A DNA stretch of 39,861 bases from an uncultured Halomicronema sp. (GTDB lineage: Bacteria > Cyanobacteriota > Cyanobacteriia > Phormidesmidales > Phormidesmidaceae), in contig CALCCA010000076.1 of the NCBI GenBank assembly GCA_937899725.1, positions 1 through 39,861 of the forward strand, given 5' to 3'. The number at the start of each line of letters is the position of its first letter. Position 1 is the stretch's first letter. The notes beneath the pieces were generated by a model. The model was given only the letters and a program-made list of their open reading frames with translations, ran no database searches and was not told the origin of the DNA. Positions 1 to 8,099 of this stretch are shown here, piece by piece. The position numbers were made by a program, and so were the translations under genes.

Positions 1-25
1 CGCGATACTCCTTTGGAGTATCGCG
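1..25. repeat. Perfect palindrome, REP-like
   Basis: CGCGATACTCC and its exact reverse complement are separated by TTT, giving an 11-bp stem with a 3-nt loop. The core GCGATACTCC...GGAG is shared with the dispersed elements at 16646-16692 and 29241-29272, so this is probably a shorter member of the same family. The rest of 26-239 holds no gene I can support; GGTCCATAGGACC near 151-163 is a small inverted repeat of unknown meaning. Confidence 0.6.
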
Positions 26-239
26 CCATCCCTCTCAAAAACTCCTGACATCAACCTTAATGACAATTTCTTGCAAGAAGGTGATACATTGCATCATAGC
101 TTTGTTCGTATATCAGCAAGCACAAAAACTGGGGATAGGTTGGTCCATAGGACCGATCTACGACCATCGCGCGGGTTACTGATCCCCCCTGATTCTTGTG
201 CCACCGCCAGATAGTTTCTCCCTCTAGAACTCGAGATGT

Positions 240-3200
240 ATGCCCAAAGTGAGCTTGTCTGCTTCTACCAGCTCCGATCGCGCTCCCGATCTGCTAATCG
301 AGAGCGAGGGCACTGTGGCCACCCTGAGCCTCAGCCTGGATGAGTCACCCCCAGCTGCAGGCACAACGGTTGCGATCGCCAGTCCAGATCTAGAAGAATT
401 TGACCTCAGTCAGATTCAGGTCGAGGGCGGTGCGCTGAGTTTAACCAACGATGTGCAAGCCCAGCTCGATGCCTGGCTGGCGGGTAAGGTGACCGAATCG
501 GTGCCGGGGGCCGCGATCGCCGTCACCACGTCCCTCGGTAGCTGGGCCGGGGCCACAGGCCTAGCTGATATTGCTACCGAGACCCCATTAGCAACTGGCG
601 ATCGCTTTGAGGTGGGGAGCGTCACTAAAGCCTTTACCGCTGCGACTCTGTTGCAACTGGTCGAAGCGGGCACGCTGGCCCTCGACGACATCCTGACCGA
701 CTGGCTGCCCGAGGCCGTCACCAACATTGTGGCGAATGCGGCAGACATTACCCTGCGACAGCTTTTGAATCACACCAGCGGCGTGGCTGAGTATGACGCC
801 ATCTTGCTAGACCAGGCAGCAGCCAATCCCTTTATCTTTTTACGCGATTGGCAACCAGAAGACATCGTCGCGTTGATCGGTGACTCAGAGCCCTTTTTTG
901 CGCCTGGGGAAGGGTGGCAATACGCCAACACCAACTTTATTCTGGCGGGCATGGTGATCGAAGCCGCCACGGGCAATGATTTGGCGGCTGAAATCCAGGC
1001 GCAGATCATCGAACCGCTCGGGCTAGAAGATACCTTCTTTTCCACCGTCAAGGACACAGTGCCGGGGGGCTATGTGAGTGGCTATCTCGACTTTGATCAA
1101 GATGGCAGCCTCGATGATGTTTCCATTGCCAACCTGTCTTGGACTGGGGCGGCGGGGGCGATCGTTTCAAATCCTGAGGACTTGACTACCTTTGCCCAGG
1201 CCCTCTATGGGGGCGATTTGCTGTCTGACGCGATGCGGGCCGAGATGTTTACCCTCGTTGACACGGGACGCGGCTACGACTATGGCCTCGGCATGATGAG
1301 CTTCGACACGCCGGATTTGGGACGCATCGTCGGGCACCGGGGCGGTAGCCTGGGCTTTAACGCGAACCTCTGGTACGGCTCTGAGGATGACTTTACCTAC
1401 GTTGAACTGTTGAACGGACGCACCGACGAAGCGCTGGCTGACGATATTATTCCGGCCTGGCAGAGCGGACCGATTCCCACTGTCGGCAACGTTGACGGTT
1501 ATGGCGAATTTGCCATCACGATGATGGCGCAAACAGCCCAGGTTGATTTGCCAGTGGCTGCCGACGATGAGCCCGAAGGGGCAGAAACGATCACCTTTGC
1601 GATTCAGCCCAGTGCCGGCTACATCGTTGATCCGGCCGCCCAAATGAGTACACTCACGATTCTTGATTCAGAGGAAAATACCCCCATGCCACTGCCCGAT
1701 CGCGTCATTACGGCCCTCGATAATGCCCTAGATAGCAATCTGCCGCCCGAGGTGCCCGGTGCCGCCGTGGCCATTCTCACCCCCGAGGGCGAATGGTTTG
1801 GGGCGAGTGGCGTCTCCAATCTGGAGAACGATACGCCGCTGGAGCCGAGCGATCGCTTTGAGGCGGGCAGCATTACCAAAACCTTTGTGGCCACCACGAT
1901 TCTGCAACTCACCGAAACTGGCCAGCTCTCCTTGGCCGATACCCTGACCGATTGGGTCGCTCCAGAGGTTACGGCGCTGATTCCCAATGCTGGTGACATT
2001 ACGATTGAGCAACTCCTCAACCACACCAGTGGCATTACCGATTATTTAGACGTGCTCACCGCTCAGGCTTCCTCCAACCCGCTCCTCTTTTTGCAAGATT
2101 GGGAAGCGGAGCAGTTGGTCGGCTTTGTGGATGGCGTTGATCCCTTCTTTGCCCCCGGTACCGACTGGCAGTATTCCAACACTAACTACATTCTGGCGGG
2201 GTTGGTGATTGAGGCGGTCACCGGCAACAGCTATGGTCAGGAAATTCGCGATCGCATCCTCGATCCCCTCGCTCTCGACAATACCTTTGTCTTCGGCGAG
2301 GAGGAAATTCCCGGCGGCTACATTAACAGTTATTGGGACTTTAACGGCGACGGCGGACTCGACGACCTCAGCATCACCAATCTGTCGTGGACGGGCTCGG
2401 CAGGCTCGATCATTTCGAACACGGAAGATCTAGCTGACTTTTTTGATGCCCTGCTGGTCGATGGCGCACTACTCCAGCCCGAGACGCTGGACGCAATGCT
2501 GGATACGATTCCAGTCAATTCACCCAACTACGACTCCTATGGTCTCGGCATTGGCACTTTGGAGTCGCCCAATCGCTTTTGGTATGCCCACCGGGGCCAA
2601 ACCTTAGGATTCCGCTCGAACCTGTGGTATTCCCCGTTGGAAGAAATCACCTATGTGGAGCTGCTCAACGGCCGCTCCAGCACCAACCTAGTTAGCGATC
2701 TTCTACCCACCTATCGTCGCACCATTCAGCCACCGACACCCGACCCCGTGACCTACGAATTTGACTGGACGGGACAAATTGCGGGCTTTAGCGTCGAGGG
2801 TGAGTTCAGCTATGACGCTAGCCAGTTTTTTGAGGGTAGCATCGTTCGCGAAGAAGACCTGATCAGCTTCGATATCTCGTTCTTTGACCCCGACGGCACG
2901 CTGCTGCGTACCTACGAAGATAATCACCTCACCTTCCCTGAGTTCAACTTCGCCTTTGACACCACTACCCAAGAGATTCTGCAAGACGGCTACTTCCTTG
3001 CGCCGGATGGGTTTAATGCCGGGGAAAAAACGTCAGTCGGCGATGGCTTCAGTGGCCTCAATTTTTGGTCGCGGCCCGAGTTCAACTCCCAAGGCGAAGT
3101 GCCGCCACCTCATCTCCACATTGATGATTGGGCCGATGAATTTGGCTATCCCATCGGCTTTAGCTCCCACGAAGACGTGGCTTTTCCCACTCGCACTACC

Positions 3201-4160
3201 GCCGAGCTGATTGCCACGGGCCGAGCCGGTGACACCTATGTCGATAATCCCCAAGCTGGGCTGGATGAACTGGGTAGCCGCATCACCGTATCGCCGCCCC
3301 CCAGTGACCCTGGCAACTTTCAGGTGGTATCTGGGATTACCAGCCTATTCCTCAACTTTTCGCTGTTTGAGTCGGCAGGTCTAGTCATTCAAGATGCCAC
3401 TCCGACGGCAACGCCATTCTCAAATCAGTTTCAGCTCGGGTTTGAAATTGCCGACAGTACCGACTTCCAGTTCGATTCTGTCCCCTTTGCTCCTACGGGT
3501 GGTGCGATCAACCATACCGGCGACATCACTTTCTTGGTTGGGGGGGACGCCCTACTAACGATTGGTGATTTTACCGTCGGGTTTAATGCTGAACGAGCCA
3601 GCGATATCAACAGCGGCTTCTTCGTTGCCGACACCTTAGAAGACGGTCTGGGCATCGATATTCTCTTCGACATCAGCAACCCTGGTCGCCTGATCGCCGC
3701 CGATGATGACTTGACCCTGGCCGATGCTGATTTGCTCCTCGCTCCAGAACTAGCTGAAGTCTTGGGCTTAGGTGAGGCAGCAGGCACCGATGTGGGCGAT
3801 GCCCGCATTGATGCTGAAATCGTGCCGCTGCTGGGGCTGCCGCCGGGCGAATTCATCGGCACGGATGGTAACGATGAGCTCACGGGCACCACTAGCGACG
3901 ACTTGTTCAACGGTCTCCTGGGCGACGATATCTACACCGGCGGGGCCGGGGCCGATCGCTTTGTTTTTGGCCTGGGCCAAGGCATTGACACCATTACCGA
4001 CCTTGAAGTGGGCATCGATCAGATTAGCCTCGGTGGCCTGACGCCTGACGGGGTTAAGCTCTCAGAACTGAGTGGCGGCACCCTAGTGCTCACCAATGGC
4101 AACGAACTCATTGGTGTGGTGCAAGGCGTCACTGGGCTCGATAGCAGCGTGTTTGGCTGA
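240..4160 (+). CDS. RTX-tailed protein with two beta-lactamase-like serine hydrolase domains
   Basis: 1306 residues, no signal peptide and no cysteine seen. Residues ~1-75 are the first half of a Calx-beta-like domain and ~418-478 look like its second half; a class C beta-lactamase/DD-peptidase-like domain (~76-415) sits between them, with S127-V-T-K130, Y228-A-N230 and H366-R-G. A second such domain (~485-850) carries S544-I-T-K547, Y645-S-N647 and H784-R-G, so both look catalytically complete. Two domains I do not recognise follow (~855-1020, ~1025-1195), then a short RTX run and the C-terminal module (~1200-1306) shared with five other proteins here. The C-terminus suggests type I secretion. 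The real substrate (peptide, ester or beta-lactam) cannot be told. The ribosome site before the ATG is weak, and the cassette promoter and terminator found at the other RTX genes are absent. Confidence 0.9.
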   Translation: MPKVSLSASTSSDRAPDLLIESEGTVATLSLSLDESPPAAGTTVAIASPDLEEFDLSQIQVEGGALSLTNDVQAQLDAWLAGKVTESVPGAAIAVTTSLGSWAGATGLADIATETPLATGDRFEVGSVTKAFTAATLLQLVEAGTLALDDILTDWLPEAVTNIVANAADITLRQLLNHTSGVAEYDAILLDQAAANPFIFLRDWQPEDIVALIGDSEPFFAPGEGWQYANTNFILAGMVIEAATGNDLAAEIQAQIIEPLGLEDTFFSTVKDTVPGGYVSGYLDFDQDGSLDDVSIANLSWTGAAGAIVSNPEDLTTFAQALYGGDLLSDAMRAEMFTLVDTGRGYDYGLGMMSFDTPDLGRIVGHRGGSLGFNANLWYGSEDDFTYVELLNGRTDEALADDIIPAWQSGPIPTVGNVDGYGEFAITMMAQTAQVDLPVAADDEPEGAETITFAIQPSAGYIVDPAAQMSTLTILDSEENTPMPLPDRVITALDNALDSNLPPEVPGAAVAILTPEGEWFGASGVSNLENDTPLEPSDRFEAGSITKTFVATTILQLTETGQLSLADTLTDWVAPEVTALIPNAGDITIEQLLNHTSGITDYLDVLTAQASSNPLLFLQDWEAEQLVGFVDGVDPFFAPGTDWQYSNTNYILAGLVIEAVTGNSYGQEIRDRILDPLALDNTFVFGEEEIPGGYINSYWDFNGDGGLDDLSITNLSWTGSAGSIISNTEDLADFFDALLVDGALLQPETLDAMLDTIPVNSPNYDSYGLGIGTLESPNRFWYAHRGQTLGFRSNLWYSPLEEITYVELLNGRSSTNLVSDLLPTYRRTIQPPTPDPVTYEFDWTGQIAGFSVEGEFSYDASQFFEGSIVREEDLISFDISFFDPDGTLLRTYEDNHLTFPEFNFAFDTTTQEILQDGYFLAPDGFNAGEKTSVGDGFSGLNFWSRPEFNSQGEVPPPHLHIDDWADEFGYPIGFSSHEDVAFPTRTTAELIATGRAGDTYVDNPQAGLDELGSRITVSPPPSDPGNFQVVSGITSLFLNFSLFESAGLVIQDATPTATPFSNQFQLGFEIADSTDFQFDSVPFAPTGGAINHTGDITFLVGGDALLTIGDFTVGFNAERASDINSGFFVADTLEDGLGIDILFDISNPGRLIAADDDLTLADADLLLAPELAEVLGLGEAAGTDVGDARIDAEIVPLLGLPPGEFIGTDGNDELTGTTSDDLFNGLLGDDIYTGGAGADRFVFGLGQGIDTITDLEVGIDQISLGGLTPDGVKLSELSGGTLVLTNGNELIGVVQGVTGLDSSVFG

Positions 4161-4273
4161 TGCGGTCAGTACCGTCGTGGCAAGCGAGGGGATGGCGTTA
4201 ACTAGCTCTATCCATCACCTATAGATCCTTTGCCCAGTCATGGCTTGACGTCTTTAAGCTTAATTATTGAAGT

Positions 4274-5284
4274 ATGAAGGTTGCGCTTTCATTTACCGAT
4301 ATCCAACAGGCCACGCAAGAATTTCAGCAGCAGGCCGGGGGCGATCGCCAACTTAGCATCGGGGAAACGGTCTTATGTTTACCTGCCACCCTAGGGCAAG
4401 GCTATCTGCGCGGCCTTAACTTACGCGATGGCTTAGATCTCTTTATTTACGAATTTGAGCTCAAGCAAGATCTAATCCTCGACTTCACCCAGTTATCCAC
4501 TCAATATTCACTGCTCGATTTTACCTTCTGTCTCTCTGGCGAAACCAGGGGCAGTATCCCTGGGCTCAAGTCTGAGTTGAGTGTCGCCGCGGGGCAAACT
4601 ACCTTTGCCACCATTCCCGATGCCGCAGGCACCACTGAATTACTAGCCGGTCAAAAGATTCTGGTCGTCAGCTTGGCCATCACCCCCCATTTATTCCTGA
4701 AGCTGCTAGAACATGATTTGCATAAATTTTCCCTAGACTGGCAGCAACGGTTTCGCCATGCCGCATCGACACCTTACTTTCAACCCAGTCACATAACGCC
4801 TGAAATTGCCAACATCCTTCAACTCATCCTCCATTGCCCTCATCAAGCGGGAATTCGACGGCTCTATTTAGAGGCCAAAGCCTTGGAGTTACTGGCGATT
4901 TGTATTTCTCAGCTCACACATTACTGCTCTGACCCTTCCCCATTAGGTGGGGTCAAACCCAAAGACATTGAGCCCTTGCATCGGGCGAAGACCATTTTGC
5001 TGCAAAACATCACGCAGCCCCCTGCACTCACTGAGCTAGCGCGGCAGGTTGGCCTCAATGAACGCAAGTTACAGCGAGGATTTCAGCAGCTTTTTGGCAC
5101 CACTGTTTTTGGGGTTTTACACGACTACCGGATGGAACTAGCTCGACAATTGCTAGAGGCGGATCAAATGACGATTGAGGCGATCTCTCATACCGTAGGC
5201 ATTGCTCACCGAGGCTACTTTGCCAGTGCCTTTAAGCGTAAATTTGGCACTACCCCCCGAACCTATTTAAAGCGCTTGAGATAG
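4274..5284 (+). CDS. AraC-family transcriptional regulator (PchR-like)
   Basis: 336 residues. The C-terminal ~100 residues form the double helix-turn-helix of AraC/XylS proteins: first HTH around ELARQVGLNERKLQRGFQ, second around SHTVGIAHRGYFASAFKRKF. The FGTTVFGVLHDYRMELARQ segment is typical of the PchR-like AraC group, often found near siderophore loci in cyanobacteria (family knowledge). The N-terminal ~230 residues are a divergent sensor region. It begins 113 bp after the beta-lactamase-like gene and ends 160 bp before the methyltransferase, all on the same strand. It belongs to a different subgroup from the four cassette regulators: its N-terminus lacks their shared opening, and no 21-bp direct repeat follows it. 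Target and ligand are unknown. Confidence 0.88.
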   Translation: MKVALSFTDIQQATQEFQQQAGGDRQLSIGETVLCLPATLGQGYLRGLNLRDGLDLFIYEFELKQDLILDFTQLSTQYSLLDFTFCLSGETRGSIPGLKSELSVAAGQTTFATIPDAAGTTELLAGQKILVVSLAITPHLFLKLLEHDLHKFSLDWQQRFRHAASTPYFQPSHITPEIANILQLILHCPHQAGIRRLYLEAKALELLAICISQLTHYCSDPSPLGGVKPKDIEPLHRAKTILLQNITQPPALTELARQVGLNERKLQRGFQQLFGTTVFGVLHDYRMELARQLLEADQMTIEAISHTVGIAHRGYFASAFKRKFGTTPRTYLKRLR

Positions 5285-5444
5285 GGCCTGACAAAGGGCC
5301 AGAGCGATCTCGACAGCGTTAATTTGCCAGTTAGCGACGGCTTCGTGATCATTGCCGACGCGATGGTGATCATGACGCCGCTCAAGGCTAGCTATCATGG
5401 CAAAACAGCTCGCGATCGCCCCCGTTCAACGGAGTATCGTCCCC

Positions 5445-6281
5445 ATGTCCCCCATTACAGTTGACCTCGGCCCTGTTCAAGAAACGCTGCTGATTCCCCT
5501 GCTGGGGCGAGCAGCAGAAACCCAAAAAGCAAATGGCCTGATTCAAGACGACAAAGCCGTCGAGATTGTGGCGGCGCTGGATTACGACTTCTCTAAATGG
5601 CAAAAGTCCAAAGCGTTAGCGGGGGCCACTTTACGCACCCGCATGGTTGACCAAGACGTGCAGACCTTTTTAGGCAAATATCCTACTGGCACTGTAGTCG
5701 AAATTGGCTGTGGTCTCAATACCCGATTCGAGCGTTTAGATAATGGTCAAGCCCGTTGGTTTGATCTAGATCTGCCAGACTCTCTCGCACTGCGGCGACA
5801 GTTTTTTAACGATGAGCCCCGCCGCACCATGCTCGAAGCCAGCGTTTTAGACACCGACTGGATGGAGCCGGTCGCCGCTACCGGCGGCCCCTGGTGCTTT
5901 ATCTCGGAGGCGGTGATCATTTATCTAGAAGCAGCCCAGGCTCGGCAAGCCATTACCCAAATTGCCGATCGCTTTCCTGGTGCTTGGTTACTCATCGACA
6001 CCACCGCGCAAAAAATGGTCGATGGCCAAGCCACCCACGATGCCATGCGCTACTTGTCGCAAGACAGTTGGTTTCGCTGGGCCTGCGACGACCCCCAGGA
6101 AATCGAAGCCTGGGGCAACTTACAATTGGTCAAGTCGCGCACCTTTCTCGATGCTAGCCCGGATTTGATGAAACAGGTGCCTTGGCAAATGCGCTTTTTT
6201 GCCCAGTGGGCTCCCTGGTTAATTCGCCAAAAGGTGGATGGGTATCGCCTCAATCGCTTTGTGGTGAACGCCGCTGAGTAA
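5445..6281 (+). CDS. Class I SAM-dependent methyltransferase, LCM/O-methyltransferase family
   Basis: 278 residues from the ATG at 5445, chosen because GGAG at 5431-5434 lies 10 nt upstream; an in-frame ATG at 5397 would add 16 residues but has no visible ribosome site. The SAM-binding motif I is VVEIGCGLNTRFERL (from about residue 84), followed by WFDLDLP, the arrangement seen in the leucine carboxyl methyltransferase-like family that includes polyketide-associated O-methyltransferases. The N-terminal ETLLIPLLGRAAETQ and AVEIVAALDYDFSKW segments also fit this family. It probably methylates a small-molecule carboxyl or hydroxyl group in the cytoplasm; the substrate is unknown. It follows an AraC-family gene and may be its target, though no operator repeats are visible between them. 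Confidence 0.85.
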   Translation: MSPITVDLGPVQETLLIPLLGRAAETQKANGLIQDDKAVEIVAALDYDFSKWQKSKALAGATLRTRMVDQDVQTFLGKYPTGTVVEIGCGLNTRFERLDNGQARWFDLDLPDSLALRRQFFNDEPRRTMLEASVLDTDWMEPVAATGGPWCFISEAVIIYLEAAQARQAITQIADRFPGAWLLIDTTAQKMVDGQATHDAMRYLSQDSWFRWACDDPQEIEAWGNLQLVKSRTFLDASPDLMKQVPWQMRFFAQWAPWLIRQKVDGYRLNRFVVNAAE

Positions 6282-6384
6282 TGCAGCGGTGTTTGCGCTG
6301 GTCAAGGCCGGGACATTGTGGAGAGCAGACTTAGTGGGTTTGGGAGAGGGGCGATAGCCCCTCTCAATCCAACCGCGATCGCCA

Positions 6385-6416
6385 GTGATGCTCCATTGGA
6401 GTGGCTACGCCAACAC
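6385..6416. repeat. Degenerate cloverleaf-type palindromic repeat
   Basis: Contains CTCCATTGGAG followed by TGGCTACGCCA, two adjacent small hairpins closed by a weak GTG/CAC stem. Same layout as the elements at 16646-16692 and 29241-29272, but the outer stem has decayed. Confidence 0.45.
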
Positions 6417-6470
6417 GGTTGTCGGCAAAAGTCGCGTCCTCAACGAGGATTGACACCAGTCCATATCAAA

Positions 6471-6509
6471 CTTGCAAATTTTGCAAATCTCTAGTGTGCA
6501 TTCTAAAGT
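6471..6509 (+). promoter_or_regulatory. Candidate promoter of cassette 1 AraC gene
   Basis: CTTGCAAATTTTGCAAATC holds two TTGCAAAT copies. The second gives a TTGCAA -35-like box (6481-6486), then a 17-bp gap and TAAAGT (6504-6509). The same layout occurs before the other cassette regulators (16773, 22304, 31761). The duplicated motif may also be a regulator site. Confidence 0.45.
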
Positions 6510-6571
6510 GTTTTCAAGCCTATTGTGCTTTCGTTTGCTGTCACCTGCGACTTTTCCCTCAACCACTCGCC

Positions 6572-7582
6572 ATGACCATCAGACTCACAGAAGCTGAACT
6601 TTACGAACAATTTCAGGAGGCTGATGAAGCGAAACTACTGTTTGACCCTATCGATAAGTTAGACACCACATTAAAGTTTGATGGCCGATTTGCTCAAGGA
6701 TGGCAACGAGAAATTGAGTTGAGAGAAGGCATCTACCTAAACATTGCTCAAATTCAAAATGAGGATCGCGTGATGGTCAACTCTCTTGAGCAAGCATGCC
6801 GTAATATCCGATGTCATTTTACGCTTTTAGGGAAAGGACAATCTATTTTTGCCTCTACACCTAGCGAAATCTTACTCCCACATATTGCTGGAAAATATTA
6901 CTTAAGGAGCAATGGTCTACACCCTCAAAGCACTGGTAATTATGATTTAGAACCCTGGTCTGCGGTGCAAATTGAAATTCATCCATCAGTACTCCGCTCT
7001 TTTGCCGCATCTCCAAAGGAAGAGTTACCCAAAAAACTTCAGCATTTAGTGAGACCCTTAAGCCAAGAGATCTATGTGCGCTCTGGAGACATGCAGCCGA
7101 TGATGGTTGCCGTGCTGCAGCAGATTTTTCACAGTCCTTATCAGGGATTGGTTAAGCGAGCTTACTTGGAAAGTAAGATTATCGAGCTGGTGGCATTGGT
7201 ACTAAACCATGAGGTTGCTACTCATCAGGGAGAAACAGAAAGAAAAATCCTCAAATCCGATCAGCTAGACCGCATCTACTACGCTAAAGAAATTCTATTA
7301 AAAGACTTGAACAATCCTCCTTCTCTAAAAGAGTTGGCACGTCAAGTGGGTTTAAATGAGTTCTTATTGAGACAAGGTTTTCGCGCCTGTTTTGACACTA
7401 CTGTATTTGGCATACTGCGATCTCATCGTTTAGAGCTAGCGAAGCAGCTTTTGGCAGAACAAGATGTCAGCGTTGCTGAAGTTGCTCATCGAGCTGGGTT
7501 TACTAGAACAAGCTATTTTTCTACAGCCTTTAAGCGCAAGTTTGGCGTAGGCCCCAAACAATATCAGAAAGCCTGTAGATAG
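6572..7582 (+). CDS. AraC-family transcriptional regulator, cassette 1
   Basis: 336 residues. The start is the ATG giving MTIRLTEAEL, shared with the three paralogues; a longer in-frame reading to 6401 would run through the promoter motif and is rejected. No Shine-Dalgarno sequence precedes the ATG. Residues ~1-70 are highly conserved with the cassette 4 regulator, ~75-150 are variable (candidate ligand-sensing part), and ~232-336 hold the two HTHs. HTH1 helix: NEFLLRQGFR; HTH2 helix: FTRTSYFSTAFKRKFG. PchR-like by resemblance. I infer that it activates the gene at 8100 through the 21-bp repeats at 7611-7644, which end 24 bp before the -10 box. Confidence 0.9.
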   Translation: MTIRLTEAELYEQFQEADEAKLLFDPIDKLDTTLKFDGRFAQGWQREIELREGIYLNIAQIQNEDRVMVNSLEQACRNIRCHFTLLGKGQSIFASTPSEILLPHIAGKYYLRSNGLHPQSTGNYDLEPWSAVQIEIHPSVLRSFAASPKEELPKKLQHLVRPLSQEIYVRSGDMQPMMVAVLQQIFHSPYQGLVKRAYLESKIIELVALVLNHEVATHQGETERKILKSDQLDRIYYAKEILLKDLNNPPSLKELARQVGLNEFLLRQGFRACFDTTVFGILRSHRLELAKQLLAEQDVSVAEVAHRAGFTRTSYFSTAFKRKFGVGPKQYQKACR

Positions 7583-7610
7583 ACAATATATTTGGGGTGA
7601 GCAAAAAATA

Positions 7611-7673
7611 ATCGGTCTAGTGAAAAAAATAATCGGTCTAGTGAAAAAAATAATCTTAAAAACCCCGTATCAT
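7611..7673 (+). promoter_or_regulatory. Operator direct repeats and -10 box of cassette 1
   Basis: ATCGGTCTAGTGA occurs at 7611-7623 and 7632-7644, period 21 bp (two helical turns), each followed by an A-tract. A TATCAT -10 box lies at 7668-7673, 36 nt after the start of the second repeat; at -35 there is only poly-A. This is the arrangement expected of an AraC-activated promoter. Cassettes 2 and 3 match in layout (36 and 35 nt) but not in repeat sequence. Confidence 0.6.
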
Positions 7674-7676
7674 TGC

Positions 7677-7691
7677 TGAGAACTTGTTTCA
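7677..7691 (+). promoter_or_regulatory. Leader palindrome over predicted transcript start, cassette 1
   Basis: TGAGA-N5-TTTCA, a 5-bp stem with one G-U pair, begins 9 nt after the first base of the -10 box. The equivalent site sits at the same distance in all four cassettes. It could be a 5'-end RNA hairpin or a dyad operator. Confidence 0.5.
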
Positions 7692-7736
7692 TTAGTGACG
7701 TAAGAAATGTTAGCGCAGAAGATATAAGGTGTTGAC

Positions 7737-8047
7737 TGCCCACGAGGTTGGTTGCTCAGTACCCATCTATGAGTCGGAACTTCAAGACGCAGCGGCGTCC
7801 CTTCTACAATTGTTTCTTTGAAATGATAAGTAGATCGCCGTATGTATTTGTAGGATGGATGAGCAACAGCAAAACCCCCGTAGGTATTGGACTTCGTCCC
7901 TCAATCGCAACTTACACGTTCTCATTTTATTTAAGGCAACCTACTTATTTGATACTTTGCCAAATATCTCTGAGAACTTGGCAGAAAGTTGAGGGGTGAT
8001 ATATGGAGACTGCTCTAAGAATGAAAGCCTCCAAACCTCACTCTCCA
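7737..8047. other. Extra ~310-bp segment in cassette 1 leader
   Basis: Cassettes 2-4 run from the conserved palindrome to the ribosome site in about 70-85 nt, whereas cassette 1 carries about 310 bp extra. The extra DNA is flanked by TTGAC at 7732-7736 and 8048-8052, which could be a 5-bp target duplication. Inside, 7849-7922 resembles a decayed cyanobacterial dispersed repeat (GTAGGATGG... with CCTCAATCGCAACTTAC at the other end). No convincing gene or terminal inverted repeat is visible. Confidence 0.35.
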
Positions 8048-8099
8048 TTGACATTTTTTCGCATCGCTATGAAACCGTAATCCATATGGAGTTTCAGCA

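Noticed and set aside
5285-5444. Possible operator between the AraC gene at 4274 and the methyltransferase
   Set aside because: No 21-bp direct repeat like those in the cassettes; only scattered GTGATCAT/ATGATCAC-like dyads of uncertain value.
7748-7999. 83-codon open stretch in the cassette 1 leader
   Set aside because: TTG start, no ribosome site, and it crosses a decayed repeat-like segment. More likely part of inserted non-coding DNA.
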